Assembly (NCBI GenBank): GCA_947500775.1
Contig: CANMTD010000001.1
Location: 1 to 64,000 of the forward strand
Origin: an uncultured Paracoccaceae bacterium
GTDB lineage: Bacteria > Pseudomonadota > Alphaproteobacteria > Rhodobacterales > Rhodobacteraceae
Length of the DNA: 64,000 nucleotides
Direction of reading: 5' to 3'
Below are positions 1-8,980 of this stretch, piece by piece. Each line of letters starts with the position of its first letter. Position 1 is the first letter of the stretch. Both the position numbers and the translations under genes were made by a program. The notes beneath the pieces were generated by a model. The model was not told the origin of the DNA, ran no database searches, and saw only the letters and a list, made by a program, of their open reading frames with translations.

Positions 1-437
1 GTGGACACGTCGGTCGACGATGCGCTGAGCGCGCTGGCCGACGTTGCACCGGAAGAGGATACTGATGACGATGTGGCGGACGATGTCCTCAGCAGCCTGG
101 CCGATTTGGCGGTTGAGGCCGACGATGCCACCGACACCGCAGTTGATGACGCGCTGAGCGCGCTTGCAGAGGCCGCGCCCGAAGACACCGAAGAGGATGA
201 AAGCGCCGACACCGCACTGGACAGTCTGGCGGCCCTTGCGACCGATCAGGACGAGGTGGTGGACACGTCGGTCGACGATGCGCTGAGCGCGCTGGCCGAC
301 GTTGCACCGGAAGAGGATACTGATGACGATGTGGCCGACGATGTCCTCAGCGGCCTGACCGATTTGGCGGTTGAGGCCGACGACGCCACGGACACCGCGG
401 TTGATGACGCGCTAAGTGCGCTGGCGGAGGCCGCGCC
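1..437 (+). repeat. Tandem 258-bp coding repeat (about 1.7 copies visible)
   Basis: The segment starting at 1 recurs at 259. The first 77 bases of the two copies are identical and about ten substitutions occur over the next hundred bases, before the copies diverge near 180/438. The offset is a multiple of three (86 codons), so the repeat adds acidic protein modules in frame. Further copies may lie upstream of the window. Confidence 0.85.
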
Positions 438-2946
438 GGAAGAGGATACCTCCGACGGCGTGGCGGACGATGTTCTTAGCGGCTTGGCCGAGTTGGATAT
501 TGCCAGCGATCTGCCAGAGGATGATTCCGTTGACGACGCCTTGGCCGCCCTTGCCGATCTGCCCACCGAAGAAACGGCTGAGGATGACCAGACCGATGCG
601 GCGCTGGACAGCCTGGCCGATCTGACCGTCGAGGAACCAGAGCAGACCTCGGTCGATGATGCCTTGGATGCGCTGTCGGAATTGGCGCCACCCGAAGAGG
701 CTGAGGACAGCGTTGACGATATTCTGGGTGATCTTTTGGGGGATGACGACGCCGATGAAACGCCGGAAAGCCCGGCATCGGATGATCTGGACGCATTGCT
801 GGGTGACACGCCTGATGACAGCGATCTGGATGATCTGCTGGGCGATCTTGAGGCCGATCAGGATGGTGATCAGGACGACGTGCTGGCGGATACCTCTGAC
901 GACGCGTCAGAGGATAGCGATAGCAGCGATCTGGACGACCTTTTGGGCGATTTGGAAACGGAAGATGACGGCGGTCTGGACGACCTGCTGGCCGGTCTCG
1001 GGGACGAGGATGATTCCGATTTGGATGATCTTCTGACGGACGATGCCGCCGAGGAACCGGATGACGATGGCGAATCTGACGCTGTCGGTGATGATCTGGA
1101 TGCCTTGCTGGGGGATCTGGGGCTGGACGATGACCCCGCAGATGCCGGGGTCGGCGATGACATGGACGAGCTGACCGCCGAGCTGAGCAATATGGACAGC
1201 GACGCCGCAACCGGGGCCCTGAACCCCGAAACGGCGGGCGCCGATCTGTCGGGTGAGGCCGATGTGGTGTTTGGCCAGCTCAGCCAGTCGCGCCCGGATG
1301 CGGCCCGGTTGAACCGCAAACGGTTCCGCATCGCCATTCTGGGCGATTTCACCGGGCGCTCGGCCCGTGGGATGCTGGACACCGGCGATGCCCTGGCCGC
1401 GCGCCCCGCCATCGTGCTGGACCCCGATACGGTCGAGGATGTGATCGAAGGTTTCGCCACCACGCTGATCCTGCCCATTGGCAAGGATGGGGCGGGGGTC
1501 GAGGTGAAACTGGGCGGATTGGACGATCTGCACCCCGATGAACTGTATGACAATGTCGAACTGTTCTCGGCACTGGTTTCGCTGAAGGGGCAACTGTCCA
1601 GCGGGGCCACCGCGGCCCATGCGCTGACCCAGCTTAAGGCGTGGGGGGCCGAACATGGCCGTCCGATCGCGCCACCCAGCCGCCGGTCGTCGGGCAACGC
1701 GGTGCCTGCGGACCGCAAGCTGAGCGATTTTCAGAAACTGATCGGCGACACCGGCGGGCGGCTGACCGAAGCCTCGCCCATCGACGATCTGCTGGCGCGG
1801 GTGGTCGGGCCGCATGTGCGGGCGGTGCCCGATGCCGATGCGCAGGCGATGCAGGACGCGGTGGACGAGGCCCTGTCGGCGGCGATGCGTCTGGTCTTGC
1901 ACCACCCCGAGTTTCAGTCGGTCGAGGCGCAGTGGCGTTCGCTTGACCTGATCGCGCGCAGCGTCGAGGTGGACGATACGCTGGAGGTCGTGCTGTACGA
2001 CGTCTCGGCCGAAGAAATCGGCGCCGATCTGGCCTCTGCCGAGGATCTGTCGGACAGCGGTCTGCTGCGCCTGCTGACCGAGGGACCGCTGGACGAGGAA
2101 ACCGGGCGCGGCGGCTATTCTGCGCTGATCGGGCTGTATAATTTCGAAGAAACCCCGCCGCATGCCGATCTTCTGGGCCGGATCGGGAGGGTGGCCGCCC
2201 ATATCGACGCACCGTTCTTCAGTTCGATTTCGCCCGCGTTTCTGGACACGCCCAAGGATGAACGCCACCCGCTGGTGGCCGATGCCTGGGACAGCCTGCG
2301 CAAAATGCCCGAGGCCGGGCATCTGGGCGTGGTGTCGCCCCGGTTCATGCTGCGCCGGCCCTATGGCGCCAAATCCGAACCGATCTATGCCTTCAAATTC
2401 GAAGAATTCACCATGTCCGAAGGGATGCGCGGATTGCTGTGGGCCAACCCGGTGGTGCTGGTCGCGATCCTGTTGGCGAAATCGTTCAAGGAAAACGGGC
2501 CCAGCATGGGGCTGGGCAAGATCATGTCGCTGGGCGATATCCCGTTCCACTATGTCACCGATCAATTCGGGGATCATGTGGCGCTGCCCTGTACCGAACG
2601 CAACCTGACGCTTGAAAAGGTCGAACAGGTGATGGTGCGCGGCTATATGCCGGTGGTGTCGATCAAGGGCCGGGACGAGATCAGGCTGGCCTCGTTCCAG
2701 TCGATGGCGGGGCCAGAAATTCTGGGCCCCTGGACCGGGGTCGCGCCGCCCGAACCCTCGCCGCCCAAGGAACCGCCCACCCCGAAACCCGCCGCCGAAG
2801 ACGCGGACGGGGGGGACGCTGATTCCGACGGCGATCTGGATCTTGACGATCTGCTGGCCGGGTTTGGCGATGATGACGGGGATGGCGACGACGCGGATTC
2901 CGAAGACGTTGATGCCGAATTGGCGGCATTGTTGGGGGATCTTTGA
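1..2946 (+). CDS. TssB-TssC-like fused T6SS sheath protein with acidic repeats (5' end at window edge)
   Basis: A 981-residue reading frame is open from the first base, so the true start may lie upstream; the GTG at 1 falls inside a repeat unit. Residues 1 to about 400 are very acidic, built of S-V-D-D-A-L-x-A-L and D-D-L-L-G-D-L units. Around residue 441 a TssB/VipA-like domain begins (R-F-R-I-A-I-L-G-D-F, then L-D-D-L-H-P-D-E-L). From about 600 to 910 it reads as TssC/VipB: V-L-H-H-P-E-F-Q at 632-639, E-A-Q-W-R-S-L, and a VipB-like end with R-G-Y-M-P-V-V. A Pro-rich linker leads to a second acidic tail with D-L-D-D-L-L. TssB and TssC normally are separate proteins forming the contractile sheath, so this is a fused paralogue or variant; its role as main sheath or accessory cannot be told because canonical tssB/tssC would lie outside the window. 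The DNA repeats explain the acidic expansion. Confidence 0.8.
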   Translation: MDTSVDDALSALADVAPEEDTDDDVADDVLSSLADLAVEADDATDTAVDDALSALAEAAPEDTEEDESADTALDSLAALATDQDEVVDTSVDDALSALADVAPEEDTDDDVADDVLSGLTDLAVEADDATDTAVDDALSALAEAAPEEDTSDGVADDVLSGLAELDIASDLPEDDSVDDALAALADLPTEETAEDDQTDAALDSLADLTVEEPEQTSVDDALDALSELAPPEEAEDSVDDILGDLLGDDDADETPESPASDDLDALLGDTPDDSDLDDLLGDLEADQDGDQDDVLADTSDDASEDSDSSDLDDLLGDLETEDDGGLDDLLAGLGDEDDSDLDDLLTDDAAEEPDDDGESDAVGDDLDALLGDLGLDDDPADAGVGDDMDELTAELSNMDSDAATGALNPETAGADLSGEADVVFGQLSQSRPDAARLNRKRFRIAILGDFTGRSARGMLDTGDALAARPAIVLDPDTVEDVIEGFATTLILPIGKDGAGVEVKLGGLDDLHPDELYDNVELFSALVSLKGQLSSGATAAHALTQLKAWGAEHGRPIAPPSRRSSGNAVPADRKLSDFQKLIGDTGGRLTEASPIDDLLARVVGPHVRAVPDADAQAMQDAVDEALSAAMRLVLHHPEFQSVEAQWRSLDLIARSVEVDDTLEVVLYDVSAEEIGADLASAEDLSDSGLLRLLTEGPLDEETGRGGYSALIGLYNFEETPPHADLLGRIGRVAAHIDAPFFSSISPAFLDTPKDERHPLVADAWDSLRKMPEAGHLGVVSPRFMLRRPYGAKSEPIYAFKFEEFTMSEGMRGLLWANPVVLVAILLAKSFKENGPSMGLGKIMSLGDIPFHYVTDQFGDHVALPCTERNLTLEKVEQVMVRGYMPVVSIKGRDEIRLASFQSMAGPEILGPWTGVAPPEPSPPKEPPTPKPAAEDADGGDADSDGDLDLDDLLAGFGDDDGDGDDADSEDVDAELAALLGDL

Positions 2947-3008
2947 CAGTGACCCTGACGCAGGATTTTTTTAGAAATTCATCGCCCTGTTCGGGGCGGT
3001 GTTTGTGG

Positions 3009-3014
3009 TATAAT
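3009..3014 (+). promoter_or_regulatory. Candidate extended -10 promoter for vgrG
   Basis: In the AT-rich 251-bp gap between the sheath fusion gene and vgrG there is a perfect TATAAT preceded by TG-G, an extended -10 element, without a clear -35. It would give a 5' leader of about 175 bases. A short hairpin (2981-3000, atcgccc/gggcggt) lies just upstream and could be a weak terminator of the preceding gene, though no T-run follows it. Inference from sequence only. Confidence 0.4.
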
Positions 3015-3197
3015 TTTTTGGATAACTTTAATGTTTTGAAACCCGCGCTGTTGTTGCGTCGATATATTAAGCCGAACAACAACGTATCGAATTATTTGGG
3101 CACTGATCCGGACGCCAATTGCGGCGCGATGATCCATTGATCAGGGATGACGCCCAACCGTTTTTAGACGGGTCCACTGTTTGCGAAAGGACAGGTT

Positions 3198-5231
3198 ATG
3201 GCCGTAAGTAAACCGCATAAGGATTCTCTCGTCTGGATGTCCGGGTCCTATGACGCGAAGGATCTGCTGCTCAAGCGCGCCGTGGTCAAAGAGGCCATGA
3301 GCACGCTGACCGAAACGACGATTGAATTCACCTCGAAGAACAAGGCGGTCAAACTGGAAGATCTCGTCGGCAAGACGATGACCGTCCATGTCAAAACTGC
3401 CAAAGACAACGAACGTAAATTCATCGGCACCTGTGTGTCGGCGGAATATATGGGCATCAGCGACGGCTACAGCCATTTCGTGGCCGAGGTGCGCCCGTGG
3501 CCGTGGTTCCTGACCCGCACGCAGGATTGCCGCATCTTTCAGGACATGGACGCGGTCGAGATCATCAAGAAGATATTCGCCGATCTGGGGTTTTCGGATT
3601 TCACCGACAAGCTGACGGAAACCCGCGAAAAGCGGGTCTATTGCGTGCAATATCGCGAAACCGATTTCGATTTCATCAGCCGCCTGATGGAAGAGGAAGG
3701 CATCTATTATTTCTTCGATCACGAAGGATCGACCGAAAAAATGGTGCTGTCCGACGGGATCAGCGCGCATAAACCGGTGCCCGAAGAGTCCGCGCTGTTG
3801 TTCATGTATCGCGACACGACGGACCGGCGGCGGTTGGACCATGTCGCCGAATGGAGCGGGCAGGAAAATGTCACGCGCGGCAAGGTGACCTTGAATGATT
3901 TCGATTTCCTGTCGCCCTCGGCCGATCTGAAGGTCAGCAACGCCATCAAGAAGGGCAAACACAGCCACGGCACCTATGAAATCTACGACTATCCCGGCCA
4001 TTATCGCAAGCTGACCAGCCTGGGCACCACGCTGGCCCGCATCCGGATGGAGGCCGAGGCGATACAGCACCGGATGTGGCGCGGCGCGGGCAGCGTCCGC
4101 ACCCTTGCCACCGGCTATACCTTCACGCTGAAGGAACACCCCAGCACCTCTAGCAGCGAAGAGTTCCTTGTCACCGACGCCACCCACTATATCCAGCTGG
4201 AAGGCGACTATGATAAAATGGAACAGCGTCAGGATATCCATCATCAGGGGCTGCCATTTCCCGACAACGACGATATGTACAGCTGCGTCTTTGGGGCCTG
4301 CCCCAAAAAGGAACAGTTCCGCGCGCCGCTGATCACGCCCTGGCCGGAAATCGCGGGGCTGCACACGGCAACCGTGGTCGGCAAATCCGGCGAAGAGATC
4401 TGGACCGACGAACACGGGCGCATCAAGGTTCAGTTCCACTGGGACCGCGAAGGCAAGGACGATGAAAATTCGTCGTGCTGGGTCCGGGTGGTCACCCCCT
4501 GGTCGGGCAAGAACTGGGGCATGATCGCGATCCCGCGCATGGGCCAGGAGGTTGTCATCCAGTTCGAAGAAGGCGACCCTGACCGACCGATCTGCACCGG
4601 CATGCTGTATAACAAGGAAACCATGCCGCCCTATGCCTTACCGGAAAATCAGACCCAATCCGGCGTCAAAACCAATTCGTCCAAGGGTGGTGGCGGTTTC
4701 AACGAGTTGATGTTCGAGGATAAGAAAGACAAGGAACTGGTACGGTTTCAGGCCGAAAAGGATTATCAGCAGATCGTCAAGAACAACGCCGACATCACAA
4801 TCGGCGTGGAAAAGAACGACAAGGGCGATCTGACCCAGACGGTCAAGAACAACGTGACCGAAACGATCAACGACGGCGATCACACCTTCACCATCGAAAC
4901 CGGCAGTCAGGTCATCGCGATCAAAACCGACAAGACCCAGACGATCGAAGGCAAGCACACCAAGACCATCACCGGCAACGACGCCACAACCGTCAAGACC
5001 GGGAACATGACGGTGGACGTCAGTTCGGGTAAGATAACCATGACTGCGGCGATCGAAATCAAGTTGGTCGTTGGCGGGTCTTCGATAAAGATCGACAATT
5101 CCGGTGTCACCATCAAGGGGCCAATGATCAACATTACGGGCGATGCAATGGCCGAAATGAAAAGCCCATTAACCACGGTCAAAGCGGACGGCATACTCAC
5201 CCTGAAGGGTGGACTGACGTTGATCAACTGA
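3198..5231 (+). CDS. tssI: T6SS spike protein VgrG (TssI)
   Basis: 677 residues, the usual length of a structural VgrG. The N-terminal part matches the gp27-like hub (R-E-T-D-F-D-F-I-S-R-L-M-E-E-E-G-I-Y-Y-F-F near residues 153-173). The middle carries the gp5 OB-fold signature (D-E-H-G-R-I-K-V-Q-F-H-W-D, then W-V-R-V-V-T-P-W and G-M-I-A-I-P-R-M-G-Q-E-V). The C-terminus is a beta-helix of short Thr/Lys/Asp-rich repeats ending a few residues before the stop, so there is no effector extension. Start ATG is preceded by a purine-rich AAAGGACAGG site. VgrG trimers form the tip of the injected tube; the PAAR protein two genes downstream would sharpen it. It heads a closely packed run of genes through pppA. 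Confidence 0.96.
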   Translation: MAVSKPHKDSLVWMSGSYDAKDLLLKRAVVKEAMSTLTETTIEFTSKNKAVKLEDLVGKTMTVHVKTAKDNERKFIGTCVSAEYMGISDGYSHFVAEVRPWPWFLTRTQDCRIFQDMDAVEIIKKIFADLGFSDFTDKLTETREKRVYCVQYRETDFDFISRLMEEEGIYYFFDHEGSTEKMVLSDGISAHKPVPEESALLFMYRDTTDRRRLDHVAEWSGQENVTRGKVTLNDFDFLSPSADLKVSNAIKKGKHSHGTYEIYDYPGHYRKLTSLGTTLARIRMEAEAIQHRMWRGAGSVRTLATGYTFTLKEHPSTSSSEEFLVTDATHYIQLEGDYDKMEQRQDIHHQGLPFPDNDDMYSCVFGACPKKEQFRAPLITPWPEIAGLHTATVVGKSGEEIWTDEHGRIKVQFHWDREGKDDENSSCWVRVVTPWSGKNWGMIAIPRMGQEVVIQFEEGDPDRPICTGMLYNKETMPPYALPENQTQSGVKTNSSKGGGGFNELMFEDKKDKELVRFQAEKDYQQIVKNNADITIGVEKNDKGDLTQTVKNNVTETINDGDHTFTIETGSQVIAIKTDKTQTIEGKHTKTITGNDATTVKTGNMTVDVSSGKITMTAAIEIKLVVGGSSIKIDNSGVTIKGPMINITGDAMAEMKSPLTTVKADGILTLKGGLTLIN

Positions 5232-5241
5232 GGTGGCTCTG

Positions 5242-5853
5242 ATGACAAAGCGATTTGAAAACCTGACAAAGGTCCCGCAAGAGCCCGCAGCGCGGATGTT
5301 GGCGAATGCAAACACCAAGCTGAAAACCCTGATCAAGGCGCCGGCCAGCGCCCCGCTTGCGGTGGTTCTGGAAGAGCTTGAAAGCAAAGGCGCGATGATC
5401 GATATGCTGCGCCTGCTGGCCATCGCCCTGCCACCGCGCGAACGGGTCTGGTGGGCCTGTCTGGCCGCGCGCGATTACATCGGCGAAAAATCCGAAAATG
5501 ACCCCCGGTCGCTGACCGCGTCCGAGGCCTGGGTGTTCAATCCTGACCCCGAACACCGCGAAGCCGCGCGCGCAACGCTGGATCACGCCGATATCGACGA
5601 TGACACGGTGAACTGCGCGCTGAGTGTTCTTTACAGCGACGGCACGCTGGGGCCCGGCGATCTGGCGGAATATCCGGCCCCCGCAGGTGCGGCCGAGGTG
5701 GCGGCATTTGCGATGAATGTCGTGGCGTTGCGCGAGAACTCTGATAGATTTGAAGAACATGGCCAGATGCTGATTGACCGTGCGCTTGATATTGCGCGTG
5801 GCGGAAATGGGCAGATCAAGACAAAGGCCAAAGAGACGGAGGAAAGCGCGTGA
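5242..5853 (+). CDS. T6SS-associated small protein (DUF6931-like)
   Basis: About 203 residues, no signal peptide or membrane segment. I recognise a helical family often found beside vgrG/PAAR genes in alphaproteobacterial T6SS loci (DUF6931 from memory); the core P-P-R-E-R-V-W-W-A-C-L-A-A-R with paired Trp is its most distinctive part. A GTG at 5233 is possible, but the GAGGTGG at 5230-5236 is correctly spaced for the ATG at 5242. The stop overlaps the start of the PAAR gene, suggesting translational coupling. Its position between VgrG and PAAR suggests an adaptor or loading role for the spike or a cargo, but no biochemical function can be read from the sequence. Confidence 0.75.
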   Translation: MTKRFENLTKVPQEPAARMLANANTKLKTLIKAPASAPLAVVLEELESKGAMIDMLRLLAIALPPRERVWWACLAARDYIGEKSENDPRSLTASEAWVFNPDPEHREAARATLDHADIDDDTVNCALSVLYSDGTLGPGDLAEYPAPAGAAEVAAFAMNVVALRENSDRFEEHGQMLIDRALDIARGGNGQIKTKAKETEESA

Positions 5854-6146
5854 CATTTCCACAGGCCCGCCTGACCGATATGCATTTGTGCAACGCTGCG
5901 GCGATTCCACCGCCGCCTTTGCCCGTGCCGATCCCGATTGTGGCGCCGGGCGCGCCGACGGTTCTGGTTGGCAAACTGCCTGCGGCGCGGGTGACGGATA
6001 TGTGCGCCGCGGTGCCGCCGCATCCCATTGCCAAAGGGTCGATGACCGTCATGATCTGTAACCTTCCCGCGGCGCGGATCACCGATCTGGCGGCCTGCGG
6101 CGGTATGGTCATCAAGGGCGAGTTCACGGTTTTAACCGGGGGATGA
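5850..6146 (+). CDS. PAAR-domain T6SS spike-tip protein
   Basis: 98 residues, one PAAR domain and nothing else. Residues 7-13 (R-L-T-D-M-H-L) start the domain, and two later A-A-R-V-T-D-M / A-A-R-I-T-D-L repeats with nearby Cys, plus P-P-H-P, fit the metal-binding cone of PAAR proteins. The GTG start overlaps the stop of the preceding gene (gtga), so it is probably translated by coupling. PAAR proteins cap VgrG and often carry effectors; this one has no toxic extension, so cargo must bind non-covalently or come from elsewhere. Confidence 0.9.
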   Translation: MTFPQARLTDMHLCNAAAIPPPPLPVPIPIVAPGAPTVLVGKLPAARVTDMCAAVPPHPIAKGSMTVMICNLPAARITDLAACGGMVIKGEFTVLTGG

Positions 6147-6154
6147 AGGCAGGC

Positions 6155-7567
6155 ATGGCAGTAACCCTCACATTCCAATCGTCTGGTACGGTGCCGGGAA
6201 ATGCCGCCCCCGTGCGGATGCGCGGTGGCAGCCTGACGGCTGGGCGTGGGCCTGGAAACGATATCGTTCTGCCCGATCCCGACCGCCTGCTGTCCAAAAG
6301 CCATTTCGCGATCGAAGATCACAACGGCAACATCCTGATCGTCGATCTGTCGACCAACGGCACCTTCCTGAACTACAGCAAAATCCCCCTGGGCAAGACC
6401 CCGACGCCGCTGAACAATGGCGATGTGCTGTCGCTGGGCACCTATGAGCTGGTGGTGGAAATCGGCGCCGATCTGGAAGACCCCGCCGATCTGATCGCCG
6501 CCCCGGTCGAACAGGGGGCCGTGTCGCATGGCGATGCGCAGAACGCGCCCGATCCGCTGGCCTTGCTGGACGATGCCGGGCCGGGCGGGGATTTTCTGGA
6601 CGATCTTCTGGGCTCTGACGATGGGCTGAAGGGTCCGGCTCAGCTGAAACATATGGACCCGATCGACGAATTGCTGCCGCCGTTGGGCGAAGACGAAGAT
6701 CCGTTTTTCGCCAAAGCGCCGGATGCGGGCGAAGGCACCGGCGCCAGCCTGCCCAGCCACAACCCGTCCGCGCAGGACAGTTTCACGCCGGGGGTCGCCA
6801 GCAGAAACGTGATCCCCGATGACTGGGACGATCTGCTGGCGCCGACCGATGCGGCACCCGATCCGACCCCCGCCGCGCCTGAACCCGCCGCCCCCGACGT
6901 TGCTCCGGCGCCGCCGCCTGTTGAAACGCCGCCGCCCCCTGTCGCGGCAGAACCGGTCGCGGTCGAACCCGCCCTGATCACCGGGGAAGAGTCCGCCGCG
7001 CGCGCCTTTCTGGCCGCTGTGGGCGGGGATGAGTTGAAAGTCGAAGACAGCGACCTGCAGACCACCATGGCGCGCATGGGCCGGGTCATGAAAACCATGA
7101 TCACGGGCCTGCGCGAAATCCTGATGACCCGCACCTCGATCAAAAGCGAATTCCGCATCGATCAGACGATGATCAGCGCGGGCGGCAACAACCCTTTGAA
7201 ATTCTCGATCAGCCCCGAGCAGGCGGTCGAGGCCATCGTCAAACCCACCACCAAGGGCTATCTGGGCGCCGAAACCGCAACCGAACAGGCGCTGAACGAC
7301 ATCAAGGCGCATGAGATCGCGATGGTGACAGGGATGGAGGCCGCGCTGAAAGGCGTGCTGGAACGCCTGAACCCCGAAGCTTTGGCCGGGCAGATCGAAA
7401 CCAGCAGCGCCTTTGGCAGCCTTCTTAAGGGCAAAAAGGCGCGGTACTGGGAAGTCTATGAAAAGATGTATGCCGAAATATCGGATCAGGCCGAAAATGA
7501 TTTCCACGATCTTTTCAGCCGCGAATTTGCGCGGGCGTATAAGGATCAGTTGGAAAAGCTGAAATGA
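6155..7567 (+). CDS. tagH: T6SS FHA-domain protein TagH
   Basis: About 470 residues. An FHA domain fills roughly residues 15-105, with G-R-G, S-K-S-H and S-T-N-G-T-F-L-N, which carry the phosphothreonine-contacting Arg, Ser and Asn. A long acidic, Pro/Ala-rich linker follows, containing D-D-L-L-G-S-D-D and D-D-L-L-A-P like the acidic units of the sheath fusion gene at the window start. The C-terminal ~190 residues (A-A-R-A-F-L-A-A-V-G onward) match the conserved TagH tail. The ATG at 6155 has GAAGG five bases upstream; ATG 6143, overlapping the PAAR stop, is an alternative. In known T6SSs with this circuit the FHA protein reads a threonine phosphorylated by PpkA and promotes assembly. Confidence 0.92.
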   Translation: MAVTLTFQSSGTVPGNAAPVRMRGGSLTAGRGPGNDIVLPDPDRLLSKSHFAIEDHNGNILIVDLSTNGTFLNYSKIPLGKTPTPLNNGDVLSLGTYELVVEIGADLEDPADLIAAPVEQGAVSHGDAQNAPDPLALLDDAGPGGDFLDDLLGSDDGLKGPAQLKHMDPIDELLPPLGEDEDPFFAKAPDAGEGTGASLPSHNPSAQDSFTPGVASRNVIPDDWDDLLAPTDAAPDPTPAAPEPAAPDVAPAPPPVETPPPPVAAEPVAVEPALITGEESAARAFLAAVGGDELKVEDSDLQTTMARMGRVMKTMITGLREILMTRTSIKSEFRIDQTMISAGGNNPLKFSISPEQAVEAIVKPTTKGYLGAETATEQALNDIKAHEIAMVTGMEAALKGVLERLNPEALAGQIETSSAFGSLLKGKKARYWEVYEKMYAEISDQAENDFHDLFSREFARAYKDQLEKLK

Positions 7568-7621
7568 CGCGATCGCGTGTAATATCTGCGCCCATTCTGG
7601 CGCACCAAGAAGGAGACATCG

Positions 7622-8962
7622 GTGTCCTGGGATAGCAAAGTGCTTTGGACCGAAGGGTTGTTTTTGCAACCGCACCACTTTCAGCAGGCCGATCGGTATA
7701 CCGAGGCCCTGATTGCCGGGCTTGCCCGCCGTATCACCCCCTATGCCTGGGGGGTCAGCGCGCTGGAGATCGACGAAGAGGTGCTGAAGGTCGGGCAGTT
7801 CGCGTTGAAATCCTGTGCCGGTCTGACGCAGGACGGAACCGTGTTTCGCGTGCCGCAGGCCGACGATCACCCCCCCGCGCTGGAGGTGCCGGAAACCATC
7901 AAGGATTGCGTGGTCTACCTGTCGGTGCCGCAACGCCGCCAGGGCGCGGTCGAGGTGGACCTGAGCGGGGCGGAACAATCCGCCAGCCGCCTGCGCCCGT
8001 CCGAGTTGGAAATCACCGACACCATGGGGCGCGAGAAAAAGCCGGTGACCATCGGTGTCGGCAAGATGCGGCTTCAGTTCGCGCTGGAGGTGGACGATCT
8101 GGCCGACCGGCTGACCATCCCGATCGCCCGCATCATCGAGGTGCGCCCGGACAAAGAGATCATTCTGGACAAAGGGTTCATCCCAAGCTGTCTGGACGTG
8201 CGCGCCGCCGGCCCCCTGGGCGGGTTCGTGCGTGAATTGGAGGGTCTGTTGTCCCACCGGATGCAGGCGCTGGCCGGACGGCTGTCGGAAAGCGGCGCCA
8301 CCAAGGGCGTGGCCGAGATATCGGATTTTCTGTTGCTGATGGTGGTCAACCGGATGATCCCGGTTTTCCGTCACCTGACCAGCATCGAAAACGTGCACCC
8401 CGAAGATACCTATCGCGCCTGCGTGGCCCTGGCCGGGGAACTGGCGACCTTCATGAGCGACGACAAGACCCCGCCGGAATTTCCGCCCTATCAGCACGAT
8501 GATCTGACCGCCAGCTTTACGCCGGTGATCCGAACCCTGCGCCAGTATCTCAGCTCGGTTCTGGAACAGACTGCGATCTCGATCCCGCTGGAGGCACGCA
8601 AATACGGCATCAGCGTGGGCGTCATCGCCGATCGCAAACTGCTGGGCACGGCGGGCTTTGTTCTGGCCGTGAACGCCGATGTCCCGGCCGAAGACGTGCG
8701 CCGCCACTTTGCCGGTCAGGCCAAGATCGGCCCGGTCGAAGAGATTCGGCAACTGGTCAATTCGGCCCTGCCGGGGATCACCCTGCGCCCGCTGCCGGTG
8801 GCGCCGCGCCAGATCCCCTATCACGCCGGTGTCGTCTATTTCGAAATGGATGGCGACAGCCCCTATTGGCGCAAGATGACCACTTCGGGCGGTATCGCGG
8901 TACATGTTTCGGGTGATTACCCCGGTTTGAAAATGGAACTCTGGGCCATCCGGAACGGTTGA
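7622..8962 (+). CDS. tssK: T6SS baseplate protein TssK
   Basis: 446 residues, the normal length. The N-terminus (V-L-W-T-E-G-L-F-L-Q-P-H-H-F-Q) is the classic TssK signature, and the body matches throughout. TssK trimers connect the baseplate (TssEFG, VgrG) to the membrane complex TssJLM. The start is GTG, set by a strong AAGGAGA seven bases upstream in the 54-bp gap after tagH. Followed 18 bases later by tssL. Confidence 0.96.
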   Translation: MSWDSKVLWTEGLFLQPHHFQQADRYTEALIAGLARRITPYAWGVSALEIDEEVLKVGQFALKSCAGLTQDGTVFRVPQADDHPPALEVPETIKDCVVYLSVPQRRQGAVEVDLSGAEQSASRLRPSELEITDTMGREKKPVTIGVGKMRLQFALEVDDLADRLTIPIARIIEVRPDKEIILDKGFIPSCLDVRAAGPLGGFVRELEGLLSHRMQALAGRLSESGATKGVAEISDFLLLMVVNRMIPVFRHLTSIENVHPEDTYRACVALAGELATFMSDDKTPPEFPPYQHDDLTASFTPVIRTLRQYLSSVLEQTAISIPLEARKYGISVGVIADRKLLGTAGFVLAVNADVPAEDVRRHFAGQAKIGPVEEIRQLVNSALPGITLRPLPVAPRQIPYHAGVVYFEMDGDSPYWRKMTTSGGIAVHVSGDYPGLKMELWAIRNG

Positions 8963-8980
8963 CCGAAAAGGTGAAGGCTG

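Noticed and set aside
1-437. CRISPR-like repeat
   Set aside because: The repeats are coding, in frame and contiguous without spacers.
907-2577. 556-codon - strand open frame opposite the sheath fusion gene
   Set aside because: No domain, and the + strand has clear TssB/TssC motifs.
2981-3000. Intrinsic terminator after the sheath fusion gene
   Set aside because: A 7-pair hairpin exists but lacks a downstream T-run on either strand.
2943-3140. Possible 65-residue gene in the gap before vgrG
   Set aside because: No ribosome site, starts inside the previous gene's end, odd composition; the gap reads better as promoter and leader.
4700-5231. VgrG C-terminal effector domain
   Set aside because: The repeats continue as beta-helix to a few residues from the stop, so nothing is left for an effector.
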